Below, one piece after another: positions 16,705-25,573 of a stretch of 57,063 nt of DNA. The first letter of the stretch is position 1. The number at the start of each line of letters is the position of its first letter. The notes under the pieces were generated by a model. It was given only the letters and a program-made list of their open reading frames with translations, had not been told where the DNA came from and did not search any database. Position numbers and translations under genes: made by a program. The DNA is from Eximiradius proteiniborus (lineage in GTDB: Bacteria > Bacteroidota > Ignavibacteria > Kapaibacteriales > UBA2268), in NCBI GenBank assembly GCA_026415495.1, contig JAOAGZ010000006.1:1-57063 (forward strand), given 5' to 3'.

Positions 16705-17802
16705 TTAATTTATATCATTGTTATTAATATTTTCAAGAAAAACTTTTGAAGTTGGATATGCAAAATTAATTTGATGTTTCTTAAATTCATCAAAAATTTT
16801 GTATAAAATTTCCTGTTGTTTATCGAGGAACACTTTTAAATTGTCGTCTTCCACCCAAAAGATAGCTTGAAAATCGAGCGAAAAAGCCCCGAAAGCTCTG
16901 AAATGAACCCGGTCGAAACGCACTTTCTCGATACCATCTATCACACTTTGGATAATTTGCGGTATTTCCCGGAGTTTTTCGAGTGGTGTTTCGTAAACAA
17001 CACCAAAATTGATTTCAGCGCGGCGTTCCTTCATTTTAGTATAGTTGCGAATTCGTGCAGCAGTTATATCAGAATTAGCAAACACGTGAAGCTCGCCGGT
17101 TAAGCTCCGCAATCTTGTGGAGCGAATGCCAATGTATTCAACCGTTCCCCAGTTGCCATCTATAAGGATAGAATCGCCTATCTCGAAAGGTTTGTCTATC
17201 AAAATCGAAACGTAGCTGAACAAGTCACCCAAAATTTTCTGTCCGGCAAGAGCAATAGCCAGACCGCCTATCCCAAGTCCTGCGACAAGTGCAGAAATGT
17301 TGAACCCCAGATTGCTCAGAATAAACACAATTCCCAACGCCCACAGTGCAATATTAATTGCAGGGATAATCGCCCGCAACACACTTGCTTTGCTCGGTGC
17401 AGCAGATTTTTCTATCTTTTGTTCTATCAGAAAATCAACCAGCGCCACAACAAATCTTGTAACGTAGTACACTACAATTAGCAATGCAACTACATCAAGC
17501 CCTTTCGAAACATAATTGCTAAGTTTCAGCGTCTTGAACGCAAAATAAAACACCCCGAAATATTCTATCGGTATCAGTAATTTCTTGATTTTTCCTAAAA
17601 TAAAATCGAAAACTTTGGATTGAGCCTTTTTGGCAAATTTGTGAAGTAATACAAGAACTGTTGCCCGAAATAGCTTTATCAATAAAACAAAAAACAGGAA
17701 AATCACTAAAAAGTCTAAATATTCTACTACCCGGTTGCCAAGAAATTTATTTTGAAGAAAATCAGATTTCAGAATATTCTCATTTAATATATATTGTAGC
17801 AT
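16705..17802 (-). CDS. MscS-family mechanosensitive ion channel
   Basis: 365 residues. Four or five hydrophobic helices fill the first 200 residues. The pore helix and beta domain follow: LVAGLGIGGLAIALAGQKI, then KPFEIGDSILIDGNWGTVEYIGIRSTRLRS. The soluble C-terminal domain ends near residue 350. Releases solutes on hypo-osmotic shock. I start at ATG 17802; two in-frame GTG codons lie just upstream. Six base pairs separate it from the PAS kinase, so they are probably co-transcribed. Confidence 0.92.
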   Translation of the reverse strand: MLQYILNENILKSDFLQNKFLGNRVVEYLDFLVIFLFFVLLIKLFRATVLVLLHKFAKKAQSKVFDFILGKIKKLLIPIEYFGVFYFAFKTLKLSNYVSKGLDVVALLIVVYYVTRFVVALVDFLIEQKIEKSAAPSKASVLRAIIPAINIALWALGIVFILSNLGFNISALVAGLGIGGLAIALAGQKILGDLFSYVSILIDKPFEIGDSILIDGNWGTVEYIGIRSTRLRSLTGELHVFANSDITAARIRNYTKMKERRAEINFGVVYETPLEKLREIPQIIQSVIDGIEKVRFDRVHFRAFGAFSLDFQAIFWVEDDNLKVFLDKQQEILYKIFDEFKKHQINFAYPTSKVFLENINNNDIN

Positions 17803-18027
17803 AATATTCACCACAAGGATTGTTCGACAAGTCTATAAAAACTTATAATTCAAATATAATGAATTTTTATTTAATAATCTTATGTTGTTGTCATAAATAC
17901 AATAAAATAAAGTAAATATGTGGAAAACTTTTTTTGATTTTTCGGGAAATTTATAATATTTTTACAAAAAAAGGGGGGAATTCAAATCATCTATTTTTGC
18001 TCGGCACACAAATTGACTATCCCAGAA

Positions 18028-18043
18028 TTACATTGTAATGTAA
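18028..18043. promoter_or_regulatory. Inverted repeat, operator candidate
   Basis: TTACATT-GT-AATGTAA, a 7-bp perfect dyad, lies 65 bp before the J-domain gene. It is the only clear structure in the 305-bp divergent gap (17803-18107), which otherwise is A/T-rich. The size and spacing suit a dimeric repressor, but no regulator can be named. Confidence 0.35.
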
Positions 18044-18107
18044 CGTTCTTTTGTTGATTTTTGAACATTTTTGGAGATTATTGCCCAAATAATTTCAAGG
18101 GGTAATT

Positions 18108-18953
18108 ATGAACAGTTACAAACGCCAAAATATTGAACACTTAAAATTGCAAGTCGAGCAACTTAAAAAGCAATTGCAAAAGTTAATAGACCAATGGTAT
18201 TACTATCAAACAAGCGTCTATCAGGAAATAATGTTTGAATACGATAATATTTTTGGGGATATAGAAGAAGAACTCGAAAACAAAATCCGCACTTCCCAGG
18301 AATTAGAAAAACGGGTGGAGTTCCTGCGGATGAAGTTGCGTAAGGGAGAAAACCTGCGTAAAAACACCATAAAATTAATCGATATTATGTCTAACCGTCA
18401 GGTTGAACGCCAACACCTGCGGCACCACACAAATGGTTCGACGCAAAAATTACATCCCAAAAATGAACTGCACCAATTAAAGCAAGTCAGTTGCGAAGTA
18501 AATGAAAATTATGAGATTTCTAATCTCTACCGTTCGCTTGTGAAAAAACTACATCCCGATGTCGCCGGCGAAAGCGAAGAGCGTCGCAAATATTGGGAAA
18601 GTGTCCAAATCGCATACAAGCAAAAAGATGCAGAACGTTTGCAAGTAATTCAGCTTCTTTTGGACGACAATATCTATAATCAATCAAAAAATGAAGAAGC
18701 ACAACTGAAAACTCTTATTTTAGACCTCGAAAACAACATCAAAAAGCAAGAATTAAAACTAAAAAATTTAATTTACCAGGAACCTTTCGTATTCAAAGAC
18801 AAATTGAAGGATAGGTTCTGGATAAAGAAAAGAAAAGAACAATTAGAAAACCGGCTTATTCAAATCAACGACAGGCTACGCTACCAACACCATCTACTTT
18901 CTAATCTTACAGAAAGTTTAAAAAATTCGCAAGAAAAATCCCGAGCTGTGTAG
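18108..18953 (+). CDS. Coiled-coil protein with a partial J-domain
   Basis: 281 residues, strongly charged. Heptad-rich helices at about 1-95 and 185-275 flank a J-like segment: LYRSLVKKLHPDVAGES with the HPD triad at 149-151, then a helix ending AYKQKDAERLQVIQLL. Helix I of a normal J-domain is missing or poorly conserved. The HPD motif is the DnaK-activating element of Hsp40 proteins, so a specialised DnaK co-chaperone with coiled-coil substrate arms is plausible. AAGGGG precedes the ATG. A terminator follows, so it is probably monocistronic. Confidence 0.78.
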   Translation: MNSYKRQNIEHLKLQVEQLKKQLQKLIDQWYYYQTSVYQEIMFEYDNIFGDIEEELENKIRTSQELEKRVEFLRMKLRKGENLRKNTIKLIDIMSNRQVERQHLRHHTNGSTQKLHPKNELHQLKQVSCEVNENYEISNLYRSLVKKLHPDVAGESEERRKYWESVQIAYKQKDAERLQVIQLLLDDNIYNQSKNEEAQLKTLILDLENNIKKQELKLKNLIYQEPFVFKDKLKDRFWIKKRKEQLENRLIQINDRLRYQHHLLSNLTESLKNSQEKSRAV

Positions 18954-18987
18954 CTCTCTTGTTGCGTTGGAATGTTTTGGCAAATAC

Positions 18988-19014
18988 AAAAAGGCGGGGA
19001 ATCTCGCCTTTTTT
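18988..19014 (+). terminator. Rho-independent terminator
   Basis: AAAAAGGCG stem with CGCCTTTTT, loop GGGAATCT, ending in a T-run. Placed 35 bp after the J-domain gene. Confidence 0.85.
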
Positions 19015-19153
19015 ATTTTATTAGCATTAATCGCTTTATTTTCAAGGAAATACAGGCAGGATAGCCTCCGGAAAAGATTAGAATAATTATTGTAAATGCA
19101 AAAAAATCACTAATTTGCATAAAATTGTATGTAAAAAATTTCTTCTCGACGAA

Positions 19154-21418
19154 ATGAAAGAAATGTCGCCATTGAAATTTCTGATGATATTGTTGGCTTC
19201 GACCTGTGCAATTTTTCTTGCAATAGGAATATACGTATTGTGGGTTACATCAAGCAATATGCCATCGCTGGAACAGTTAGAAAATCCAAAGCAAAATGTA
19301 GCAACAAGAATATATACAGCCGATAACGAACTGCTCGATATGTATTACATAGAAAGGCGTGTTCCGCTCACTTACAACGATATTCCGAAAGATTTTGTGA
19401 ACGCACTTATTTCTACCGAAGACAGAAAATTCTGGCGGCACTGGGGCATTCACGTCGGAAGAGTGTTCAACTCGATTGTGAAGAATATTTTCTCTTCGCG
19501 CCGCGAGGGTGCTTCCACAATCACAATGCAGTTAGCAAGGAATCTATATCTGAACTTCGACCAAACAATGGAACGTAAGATTCGCGAAGCAGTTACAGCA
19601 ATACAAATCGAAAAAACCTACACAAAAGAAGAAATTCTTGAATTATATACTAATACGGTAAATTTCGGACGCGGTGCTTATGGGCTTGCAGTTGCCGCAA
19701 AAGTTTATTTCGACAAAGAGCCCAAAGAGCTCACAACCGCAGAGTGTGCCTATCTTGTCGGATGTCTGAAAAAACCTGAATTCTACAACCGCAAAGAAAA
19801 TTATGACGATGCTGTTGAACGCCGCAATCTCGTCCTCAAATTAATGTATGACGAAGGTTATTTGAACACTTCTCAATACCTGCGGGCAATCGAAGAACCT
19901 CTTGAATTTGCAACTTCAAAGTCGAGCCCAACAATACTTGGTGGCAGTTCCCGACTGGGAATTGCACCTCACTTTGTCGAAATGTTGCGTCAGGAACTCA
20001 CAAACCACCCACGTTTGAAGGAATATGATTTATATCGCGATGGACTGACTATCTACACAACAATTGATTCACGAATTCAAAAGTTGCTCAATCAGGCTCT
20101 CGAAGAGTTTATGCCCGAAATTCAGACTACATTCAATCAAAATTGGAGCTGGAAAGGACGCAACGACATTTTGCAGAAATTGCTCAAACGTGCAATCAAT
20201 ATGCGAACAGACTACCGAGCCGCCAAAGAAAACCAGAAAAACGCCATAATGACACGACTGCTCAACGACCAACGCTTTATTGATTCAGTAAAAAACGCCG
20301 TTACAACTGTTCAGGTGGGAGTTGTGATAATGAACCCAACAACAGGGGCAGTTCTTGCAATGGCTGGTGCTTCGCCAAAATTTATGCGAGAAAATCCAGA
20401 CGCAAAATACTCACTAAACCACGCTTATCAGATTCGTCGGCAACCCGGCTCTGCATTCAAGCCATTTGTTTACGCTTCTTCACTGATGAAAGGGCTTACT
20501 CCCGACAGCCGTATAGCCTGTGGTCCATATAGCTACACTCTGTCTTCGGGGGAATTATGGTCGCCACGCGGCTCCGGATGCAACGAAGGAGAAACTACGG
20601 TTACTTTGACTACCGGACTTGCCCGTTCGATTAATACGGTTGCTGCGCGACTTATTACTCAGGTTACTTCGCCCCGGGATGTAATCGACCTTGCGAACAA
20701 AATGGGAATTCAGTCGCCACTTGCAGCTGTGCCGGCTTTGTCGCTTGGTGGTGGCGGAGAAGTAAGCCCGTACGAAATGACTTCAGCTTTCTGCACTTTT
20801 GCAAACAACGGTTGGCACGTATCGCCTTATTTCTTCGAAAGCATAGAAACAAACACCGGCGAAGTGCTTCTCTCTACAAAGAACAACAGAAATATTACTG
20901 ATGTATTCGACAAAGAAATTGCTCAGCAAATGACTTATATGATGATGCAGGTTATCAATGCCGGAACTGCTTCGCGTGTGCGTCAGTATCTGAAAGATGT
21001 CGATGCCGCCGGCAAAACAGGTACAACAAATAACAGCACTGATGCGTGGTTCATTGGATACACTCCTCAGCTTGTTTGCGGAATTTGGATGGGCTTCGAC
21101 TATAACGAAATAAACTTCGATTGTCTGGGCGCGGTTGGCTATGGTGGGCGAACTGCTGCACCGCTTTGGGGAAAAATTATGAGCTTGATTTATAGCGACC
21201 CGCAAATACCGTACAAGCAGAAAAAATTCATTTTCAACCCAATCGATTCGCTCTCGCAACAAGCCAATTGGAAGCCGTATAATTTAACTAACACTCAAAA
21301 AAATGCCGGCGAAGTGAATGTTTTAGACAACAATTCCACTCCGTCAAACGGAAGCGAACCGCATAAATCAAGGGACGATTCGCCTATTCTGGCTCCTCTT
21401 CCACGCGACGAGGAATAG
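19154..21418 (+). CDS. Penicillin-binding protein 1A (bifunctional glycosyltransferase/transpeptidase)
   Basis: 754 residues. One N-terminal transmembrane helix (about 6-30). The GT51 domain has ALISTEDRKFWRHWGIH, GASTITMQLARNLYL and IQIEKTYTKEEILELYTNTV. The transpeptidase has the active serine in PGSAFKPF, SIN in ARSINTV, and KTGTT. Polymerises and cross-links peptidoglycan at the inner membrane. The tail after about 700 is Asn/Ser-rich. No start has a clear Shine-Dalgarno; ATG 19154 is preferred to an upstream TTG (19115), and ATG 19163 is also possible. Confidence 0.95.
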   Translation: MKEMSPLKFLMILLASTCAIFLAIGIYVLWVTSSNMPSLEQLENPKQNVATRIYTADNELLDMYYIERRVPLTYNDIPKDFVNALISTEDRKFWRHWGIHVGRVFNSIVKNIFSSRREGASTITMQLARNLYLNFDQTMERKIREAVTAIQIEKTYTKEEILELYTNTVNFGRGAYGLAVAAKVYFDKEPKELTTAECAYLVGCLKKPEFYNRKENYDDAVERRNLVLKLMYDEGYLNTSQYLRAIEEPLEFATSKSSPTILGGSSRLGIAPHFVEMLRQELTNHPRLKEYDLYRDGLTIYTTIDSRIQKLLNQALEEFMPEIQTTFNQNWSWKGRNDILQKLLKRAINMRTDYRAAKENQKNAIMTRLLNDQRFIDSVKNAVTTVQVGVVIMNPTTGAVLAMAGASPKFMRENPDAKYSLNHAYQIRRQPGSAFKPFVYASSLMKGLTPDSRIACGPYSYTLSSGELWSPRGSGCNEGETTVTLTTGLARSINTVAARLITQVTSPRDVIDLANKMGIQSPLAAVPALSLGGGGEVSPYEMTSAFCTFANNGWHVSPYFFESIETNTGEVLLSTKNNRNITDVFDKEIAQQMTYMMMQVINAGTASRVRQYLKDVDAAGKTGTTNNSTDAWFIGYTPQLVCGIWMGFDYNEINFDCLGAVGYGGRTAAPLWGKIMSLIYSDPQIPYKQKKFIFNPIDSLSQQANWKPYNLTNTQKNAGEVNVLDNNSTPSNGSEPHKSRDDSPILAPLPRDEE

Positions 21419-21604
21419 CCTTTATTTGCTTTTTCAATGTTTTTAATCTACTTCCAAAAATCTATTTATTTTGGAATTAATGTTTCATTCTGTTATACAA
21501 TTTTGTCATATAAATTTCTTCTTATACAGAAATCAAATCATTTTGTTTTATTAAATTATTTATTTATTTTGGATTTAGTTTCCTTTATTTGCGGGAGAGT
21601 GCCT

Positions 21605-22342
21605 ATGAAAAAATTTATTCTACTTATTGTGATTCCTCTGATTATTTCTGCTTGCTCAGAGGACGACTCCACTCTTGGTGGAAGCACAAATGTTGAATTT
21701 GCGGCTGTTGGGTCCAAAACTTACGTATATACTACTATTCCGGGGCTGGGTGAAATAAGTTCCGAACCTGTAATTACAGAAAATCGCAAAGGTAATGTTG
21801 TGCTCGAAGGACGCGTTACCACAAACATTGAATTTTTAAGAAAAATCGACACTTTGTTAGGCACTGCTTCGCTACCCCAAGCATTGAAGGAAGCAATTCA
21901 ACAAAAAGCAATACGACATTTTGATATGAAAATTGACTCTACCGACCTGAACAATATCAAAATCGACTACAAAATCAAGGGGAAAGCTACTTCCGAAGGT
22001 ATGCAGGACTACATCCATAGCGAAGGCGACGAAAGCAAACCATTTCTGCTTGTAAAATACGATGCAAAAGTTGGCAACAAATACACTTTTCAGGACAAAG
22101 ACGGAAATAAATATGTCCGCGAAGTTACATATCGCTCCACAACAGACGACTTCCAAATTGCTTTCTGGCTATTAAAAGTTATCAAAGTTGAAGAAACAGT
22201 AACCGAGGGTCCTTTGAAAGACTTGCTCGGCAAAGTAATTTACTACACTAATCACAAATTTGGTCTTGTCGGAGTTGAATGGGAAAGCCCGGATAAAAGC
22301 CGAAAATTAAAGCTTACAATATTCCCATCAAATTTGGAATAA
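21605..22342 (+). CDS. Lipoprotein of unknown function
   Basis: 245 residues. Lipoprotein signal peptide MKKFILLIVIPLIISACSEDD with lipobox ISAC; mature N-terminus at Cys17. The rest is rich in beta-strand-like segments and charged residues, with no motif I recognise. The ATG is preceded by GGGAGAG; the open frame extends 56 codons upstream, but that part is hydrophobic nonsense. A terminator follows immediately. Likely anchored in the outer or inner membrane facing the periplasm. Confidence 0.8.
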   Translation: MKKFILLIVIPLIISACSEDDSTLGGSTNVEFAAVGSKTYVYTTIPGLGEISSEPVITENRKGNVVLEGRVTTNIEFLRKIDTLLGTASLPQALKEAIQQKAIRHFDMKIDSTDLNNIKIDYKIKGKATSEGMQDYIHSEGDESKPFLLVKYDAKVGNKYTFQDKDGNKYVREVTYRSTTDDFQIAFWLLKVIKVEETVTEGPLKDLLGKVIYYTNHKFGLVGVEWESPDKSRKLKLTIFPSNLE

Positions 22343-22348
22343 CTAACC

Positions 22349-22378
22349 GGGGGCAGAAGAAAGCCCCCATTTTTTTAT
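22349..22378 (+). terminator. Rho-independent terminator
   Basis: GGGGGC-AGAAGAAA-GCCCCC stem-loop followed by ATTTTTTTATT. It ends the lipoprotein transcript and lies at the distal end of the phage-derived cassette on the other strand. Confidence 0.85.
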
Positions 22379-23418
22379 TCATTTTCGCTCTGTGCACCCG
22401 AAATATCATCTGGAATAAAAATAAACTTAGTATCTTTATTCTCGATAGAATTAACTTTATATATCAAATCAATCACTTTTTGCAGATAGTGCTGGACAAA
22501 CTGCAAGTCCGACATAATAACTTCCCGCCTGATAGAGTAATGCGTTCTCGAAGCAGCATAAGAACCGCTATCGAGTTCAGTAGTCAGGGTTTGCGAAAGC
22601 AACGCCTTGGATATTTCAGCATTGCAGGTGCGCACAAGCTGGTAATAGAGTTCAACAGAACTTGTTCGCGACGGTTCGGTAAGCTTAATTTCGATGCCTT
22701 CGGGAGCAACTATCACAGAGTTTTCCGCCATATTTACCAAGCTATCGGCAAGAGTTTCGATTTCCTGGTTTGTTGCATATCTTTGATATTGCCCGATTAG
22801 CAGTGGCATACCATATCGCTCCATAAAATTCATCCAAAATCGAAATGCTCCGTTTTTGAAAGTGCAGGACCAATAGCATTTGCTAAGAAGTGCTGTGCCG
22901 TACGGATTTTGCAAAGTTGCTTCGTATTGAGGGCAAATAATTTTTTCTTCCGGGAATTCAATATTAGAGTTCTGAATGCTACTCTTCATAATCAATTCCC
23001 CGTTAGCTGAAAATCCAAAATAATCTTGTGGCAGCGGCAAAAACCTATCCGGAACAATCGAAAACCCGCTTGCATTATCCAATTTCCAAATTATCTCTAT
23101 TGGCTGAAAACCGAATAGAATCGCATTGAAAATACTACTAATGAGCGAACTCAAATCAATCGTCTCAAATATTTTTTTAATTTCACGACCGTAATTATCG
23201 TTTGTAACAATTTCCCATCTGCAATTGGTAACTCCACTCTTGCGCGACTGCACGCAACTCCACACGTGTGGGTCGTTCAATAGGTCGCGCAAAGTTTCGT
23301 AGCTTCGTCCCGAGTAGCTCAACACTTTATCTGGATTTGGCAACAGCCCTATGTATTTCATAAACGAATATTGTCGGACTCGGCTAACAAGTTCTTGCGT
23401 CAAAACATTTTTCTGCAT
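22375..23418 (-). CDS. Phage portal protein, Mu gp29-like (DUF935)
   Basis: 347 residues; Mu gp29 is about 510, so the C-terminal part is shorter. Family features: an N-terminal SGRSYETLRDLLNDPHVWSC segment, FGFQPIEIIW, NPYGTALLSKCYWSCTFKNG, FWMNFMERYGMPLLIGQY and the later GIEIKL-EPSR region. The portal dodecamer would form the DNA entry vertex. It is the last gene of the cassette, although in Mu it precedes the protease and capsid genes. AGGTGA precedes the ATG. Confidence 0.85.
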   Translation of the reverse strand: MQKNVLTQELVSRVRQYSFMKYIGLLPNPDKVLSYSGRSYETLRDLLNDPHVWSCVQSRKSGVTNCRWEIVTNDNYGREIKKIFETIDLSSLISSIFNAILFGFQPIEIIWKLDNASGFSIVPDRFLPLPQDYFGFSANGELIMKSSIQNSNIEFPEEKIICPQYEATLQNPYGTALLSKCYWSCTFKNGAFRFWMNFMERYGMPLLIGQYQRYATNQEIETLADSLVNMAENSVIVAPEGIEIKLTEPSRTSSVELYYQLVRTCNAEISKALLSQTLTTELDSGSYAASRTHYSIRREVIMSDLQFVQHYLQKVIDLIYKVNSIENKDTKFIFIPDDISGAQSENE

Positions 23419-23425
23419 AATTCAC

Positions 23426-23863
23426 CTATTTTATTTTCGCAATGATTAACCCCACGGCAGCGCCCGAAATCGCATAAAGCAACTTGTCTTGAAGTCGGCA
23501 GTTGTTTCCCGGCTGCTTTATATTCAATATTGTCCGTTCGTAGCGAAAAGTATCGGGCATTGCCGCAAAACGAAGAAACAAGTTGTTTTCCGGATAACTA
23601 TAACTAATTTTCAGTGTATCTTTGCTTATCAAAGTGTCCAAAACAAAAGAAAAACTATCCGAAGAAGTGTCTGAATACTGAATTCGAGGATTTGCCCTGA
23701 TTTTCACTTCCTTCGGTGGCAACGCTAAAAAAACCGTATCGCGATAAATTTCTTTTTCCACAACCAACTCATTTTTATTATTTCTTCCGAAGCCAAAAAT
23801 CAGGTAAAACAAGGCAAATCCTACTAACACACCTAATAAAGTTGCATACAAACTAATTTTCAT
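23426..23863 (-). CDS. Small two-span membrane protein of the phage cassette
   Basis: 145 residues. A transmembrane helix at about 5-24 (ATLLGVLVGFALFYLIFGF) and a hydrophobic C-terminal segment (LLYAISGAAVGLIIAKIK); between them about 100 polar, beta-rich residues. Overlaps the previous gene by 11 bp. A spanin-like role is possible given the nearby endolysin, but there is no coiled coil or lipobox and I do not recognise the family. Confidence 0.7.
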   Translation of the reverse strand: MKISLYATLLGVLVGFALFYLIFGFGRNNKNELVVEKEIYRDTVFLALPPKEVKIRANPRIQYSDTSSDSFSFVLDTLISKDTLKISYSYPENNLFLRFAAMPDTFRYERTILNIKQPGNNCRLQDKLLYAISGAAVGLIIAKIK

Positions 23864-24311
23864 TGCCTTTGACCACCCGGATAATTAACCGAAACAGCAA
23901 ATTTTGAGCATTTTCTGATTGCGTAACGGAAAGCGACAGAATATCTCTTTGAGCAAGTTCGATTGGTGCGACTAAACTCGTAGAAAGATATTCCGTACTC
24001 GCTTCAATTGATGAAAGTTGCCCGATTGCAACACTGTTTTGATAAACAGTAACTGTTGCAAGTCCCGACGGAAGAGCAACTTCATAGCCAATAAGCTCTG
24101 CTTTTTGCCCATTGGGCAGATATATTTGATGTGGAAAGAAATATTCGCCGACAGAAATTTCGCCATATTTCGAGAAATCGACCACAAACACTAATTCCGA
24201 AAGCGATGAATTTTGCACCATATCAATCAAATCTGATTGCAGGAGAATATTTCCCGCTATTGTTCCCCACATAGTTTGTTGCGATACTGATGGAAATTGA
24301 AAAAAAGGCAT
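23853..24311 (-). CDS. Unknown protein of the phage cassette
   Basis: 152 residues, soluble and beta-rich, with no signal peptide and no recognised motif. Segments such as ATVTVYQNSVAIGQ and LFRLIIRVVKG suggest a sandwich-type virion protein. AGGTG precedes the ATG; it lies 10 bp after the preceding gene. A decoration or head-fibre role is a guess from position. Confidence 0.7.
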   Translation of the reverse strand: MPFFQFPSVSQQTMWGTIAGNILLQSDLIDMVQNSSLSELVFVVDFSKYGEISVGEYFFPHQIYLPNGQKAELIGYEVALPSGLATVTVYQNSVAIGQLSSIEASTEYLSTSLVAPIELAQRDILSLSVTQSENAQNLLFRLIIRVVKGNEN

Positions 24312-24321
24312 AATGCACCTG

Positions 24322-24660
24322 TTACTGAATTTCTATAAACACTCTAATTTTTCCACTCGTTATTCCATTTGAACTGTATCGGAATTTCACGTATGGAACC
24401 GAAACACAAAATAACAATACGCTTGCATCCTGAATATTTGTATTACCAGAAATTGGCAGAATTGCTCCCAAAGTCTTCGTTTTTCTATCGGGCGATGTAT
24501 ATATTTCTAATTGCCCTTTCAGGTTGCCTTCTACATTTTCCCAAACCACATTGAACGACCTCGTTTTCAGGTGTGGCTTGCGACCTGAATAATCTACTGC
24601 AAACCAATCAGTTTCAAAGTCTTGCGATAAATCCGGATTTTCGTATAATTTCACAAGCAT
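24322..24660 (-). CDS. Unknown protein of the phage cassette
   Basis: 112 residues, soluble, beta-rich, not recognised. ATG 24660 follows GAGGTGG; a GTG three codons upstream is possible but would overlap that site. It lies 10 bp downstream of the endolysin stop. Similar in size and character to the next gene, so the two may form a pair of small virion proteins. Confidence 0.68.
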   Translation of the reverse strand: MLVKLYENPDLSQDFETDWFAVDYSGRKPHLKTRSFNVVWENVEGNLKGQLEIYTSPDRKTKTLGAILPISGNTNIQDASVLLFCVSVPYVKFRYSSNGITSGKIRVFIEIQ

Positions 24661-24670
24661 TTCCACCACC

Positions 24671-25258
24671 TCACACTATGCTGAAACCAATTAGTCCACG
24701 CACTTTCATCCGGGCAAGCGGATGAAAAACGTTGCGTTTTTGGAAGAAAACACCTTCGCATTTTTTGCCGGCAACAGTGGAACCCGAATTAAAAGCAATT
24801 GTCCGAACAAAGCCAGACTTCATCACCTCGACCACACATTCAATATGACCACGGAATGAATTTTGCCGCTTCCATACAATTAAATCATACACACCGGGAT
24901 AGTATCCAGTGCGTTTGCCTTGCCGTTTTGCAAAAGCAAACATTTCATTAGCAACAGCTGTGGCAGGAAGCGGGTGAAAAGTTCCGTGCAAACCTAATTT
25001 GCACCTTGCCTGTTCGAAGCACCACCAGATAGCAGCCGCACAGTAAGGATAATTGCCCCGAAGCCCAAGCGATCGGGTATATTTGTTCACCTCGCCGTCG
25101 TTTCTGCCAGTTGCTTCACGAATGCCAACCTGACTATGCATAATAGCAATTGCCTCGCTTAGCAAAACTCCATTGCAAGGAATTTCGTAGCGTTGGGCAG
25201 CAGCAGCCCCAAGTGGCAAAAGCAACAGCAAAACTCCATACAAACACAAGCTTTTCAT
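24671..25258 (-). CDS. CHAP-type peptidoglycan hydrolase (endolysin)
   Basis: 195 residues with a signal peptide (KSLCLYGVLLLLLPLGAAAA), so export is Sec-dependent. The NlpC/P60-CHAP-like domain has the catalytic cysteine in NYPYCAAAIWWCFEQ and the histidine in FRGHIECVVE, with GYYPGVYDLIVWK between them. It should cut peptide or amide bonds in murein. GGAGG lies 6 nt before ATG 25258. The holin-like gene is 8 bp upstream; the pair makes a lysis module inside the head genes. Confidence 0.85.
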   Translation of the reverse strand: MKSLCLYGVLLLLLPLGAAAAQRYEIPCNGVLLSEAIAIMHSQVGIREATGRNDGEVNKYTRSLGLRGNYPYCAAAIWWCFEQARCKLGLHGTFHPLPATAVANEMFAFAKRQGKRTGYYPGVYDLIVWKRQNSFRGHIECVVEVMKSGFVRTIAFNSGSTVAGKKCEGVFFQKRNVFHPLARMKVRGLIGFSIV

Positions 25259-25266
25259 TTCGCCTC

Positions 25267-25569
25267 CTATATTTGAGTGAAATATACCCCAAGCACTACC
25301 AGCCCGATGCATACGTGAACACCAAGAAAAATATTTCCTAAGGCGTTCCACATCTGATAACGCATTGTTTCGCTTCGCGACAGAATAAACGCGGCAATGG
25401 ATGTAATCCCGATTGCCAACGCCTCGAATACTACAACTGCAATTACTGTTTCTTTTATAGCAGACCGGGACATAAAGAAGAGTCCCAGAGCAAAAGGAAT
25501 AAACCAAACTGAATTGCTGAGCACCCAATTTGCTCCTTTTGTCAGTATATTTTTTTTTGAAAATTTCAT
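25267..25569 (-). CDS. Holin-like small membrane protein
   Basis: 100 residues with three hydrophobic helices (about 18-37, 42-64 and 77-98), a basic N-terminus (KFSKKN) and no signal peptide. Size, topology and position before an endolysin gene suggest a holin; the sequence family is not recognised. GGGAG precedes ATG 25569; an upstream in-frame start would run into the previous gene. Confidence 0.65.
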   Translation of the reverse strand: MKFSKKNILTKGANWVLSNSVWFIPFALGLFFMSRSAIKETVIAVVVFEALAIGITSIAAFILSRSETMRYQMWNALGNIFLGVHVCIGLVVLGVYFTQI

Positions 25570-25573
25570 TTCT

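Noticed and set aside
21437-21604. N-terminal extension of the lipoprotein gene
   Set aside because: Upstream codons have no Shine-Dalgarno and would displace the lipoprotein signal peptide.
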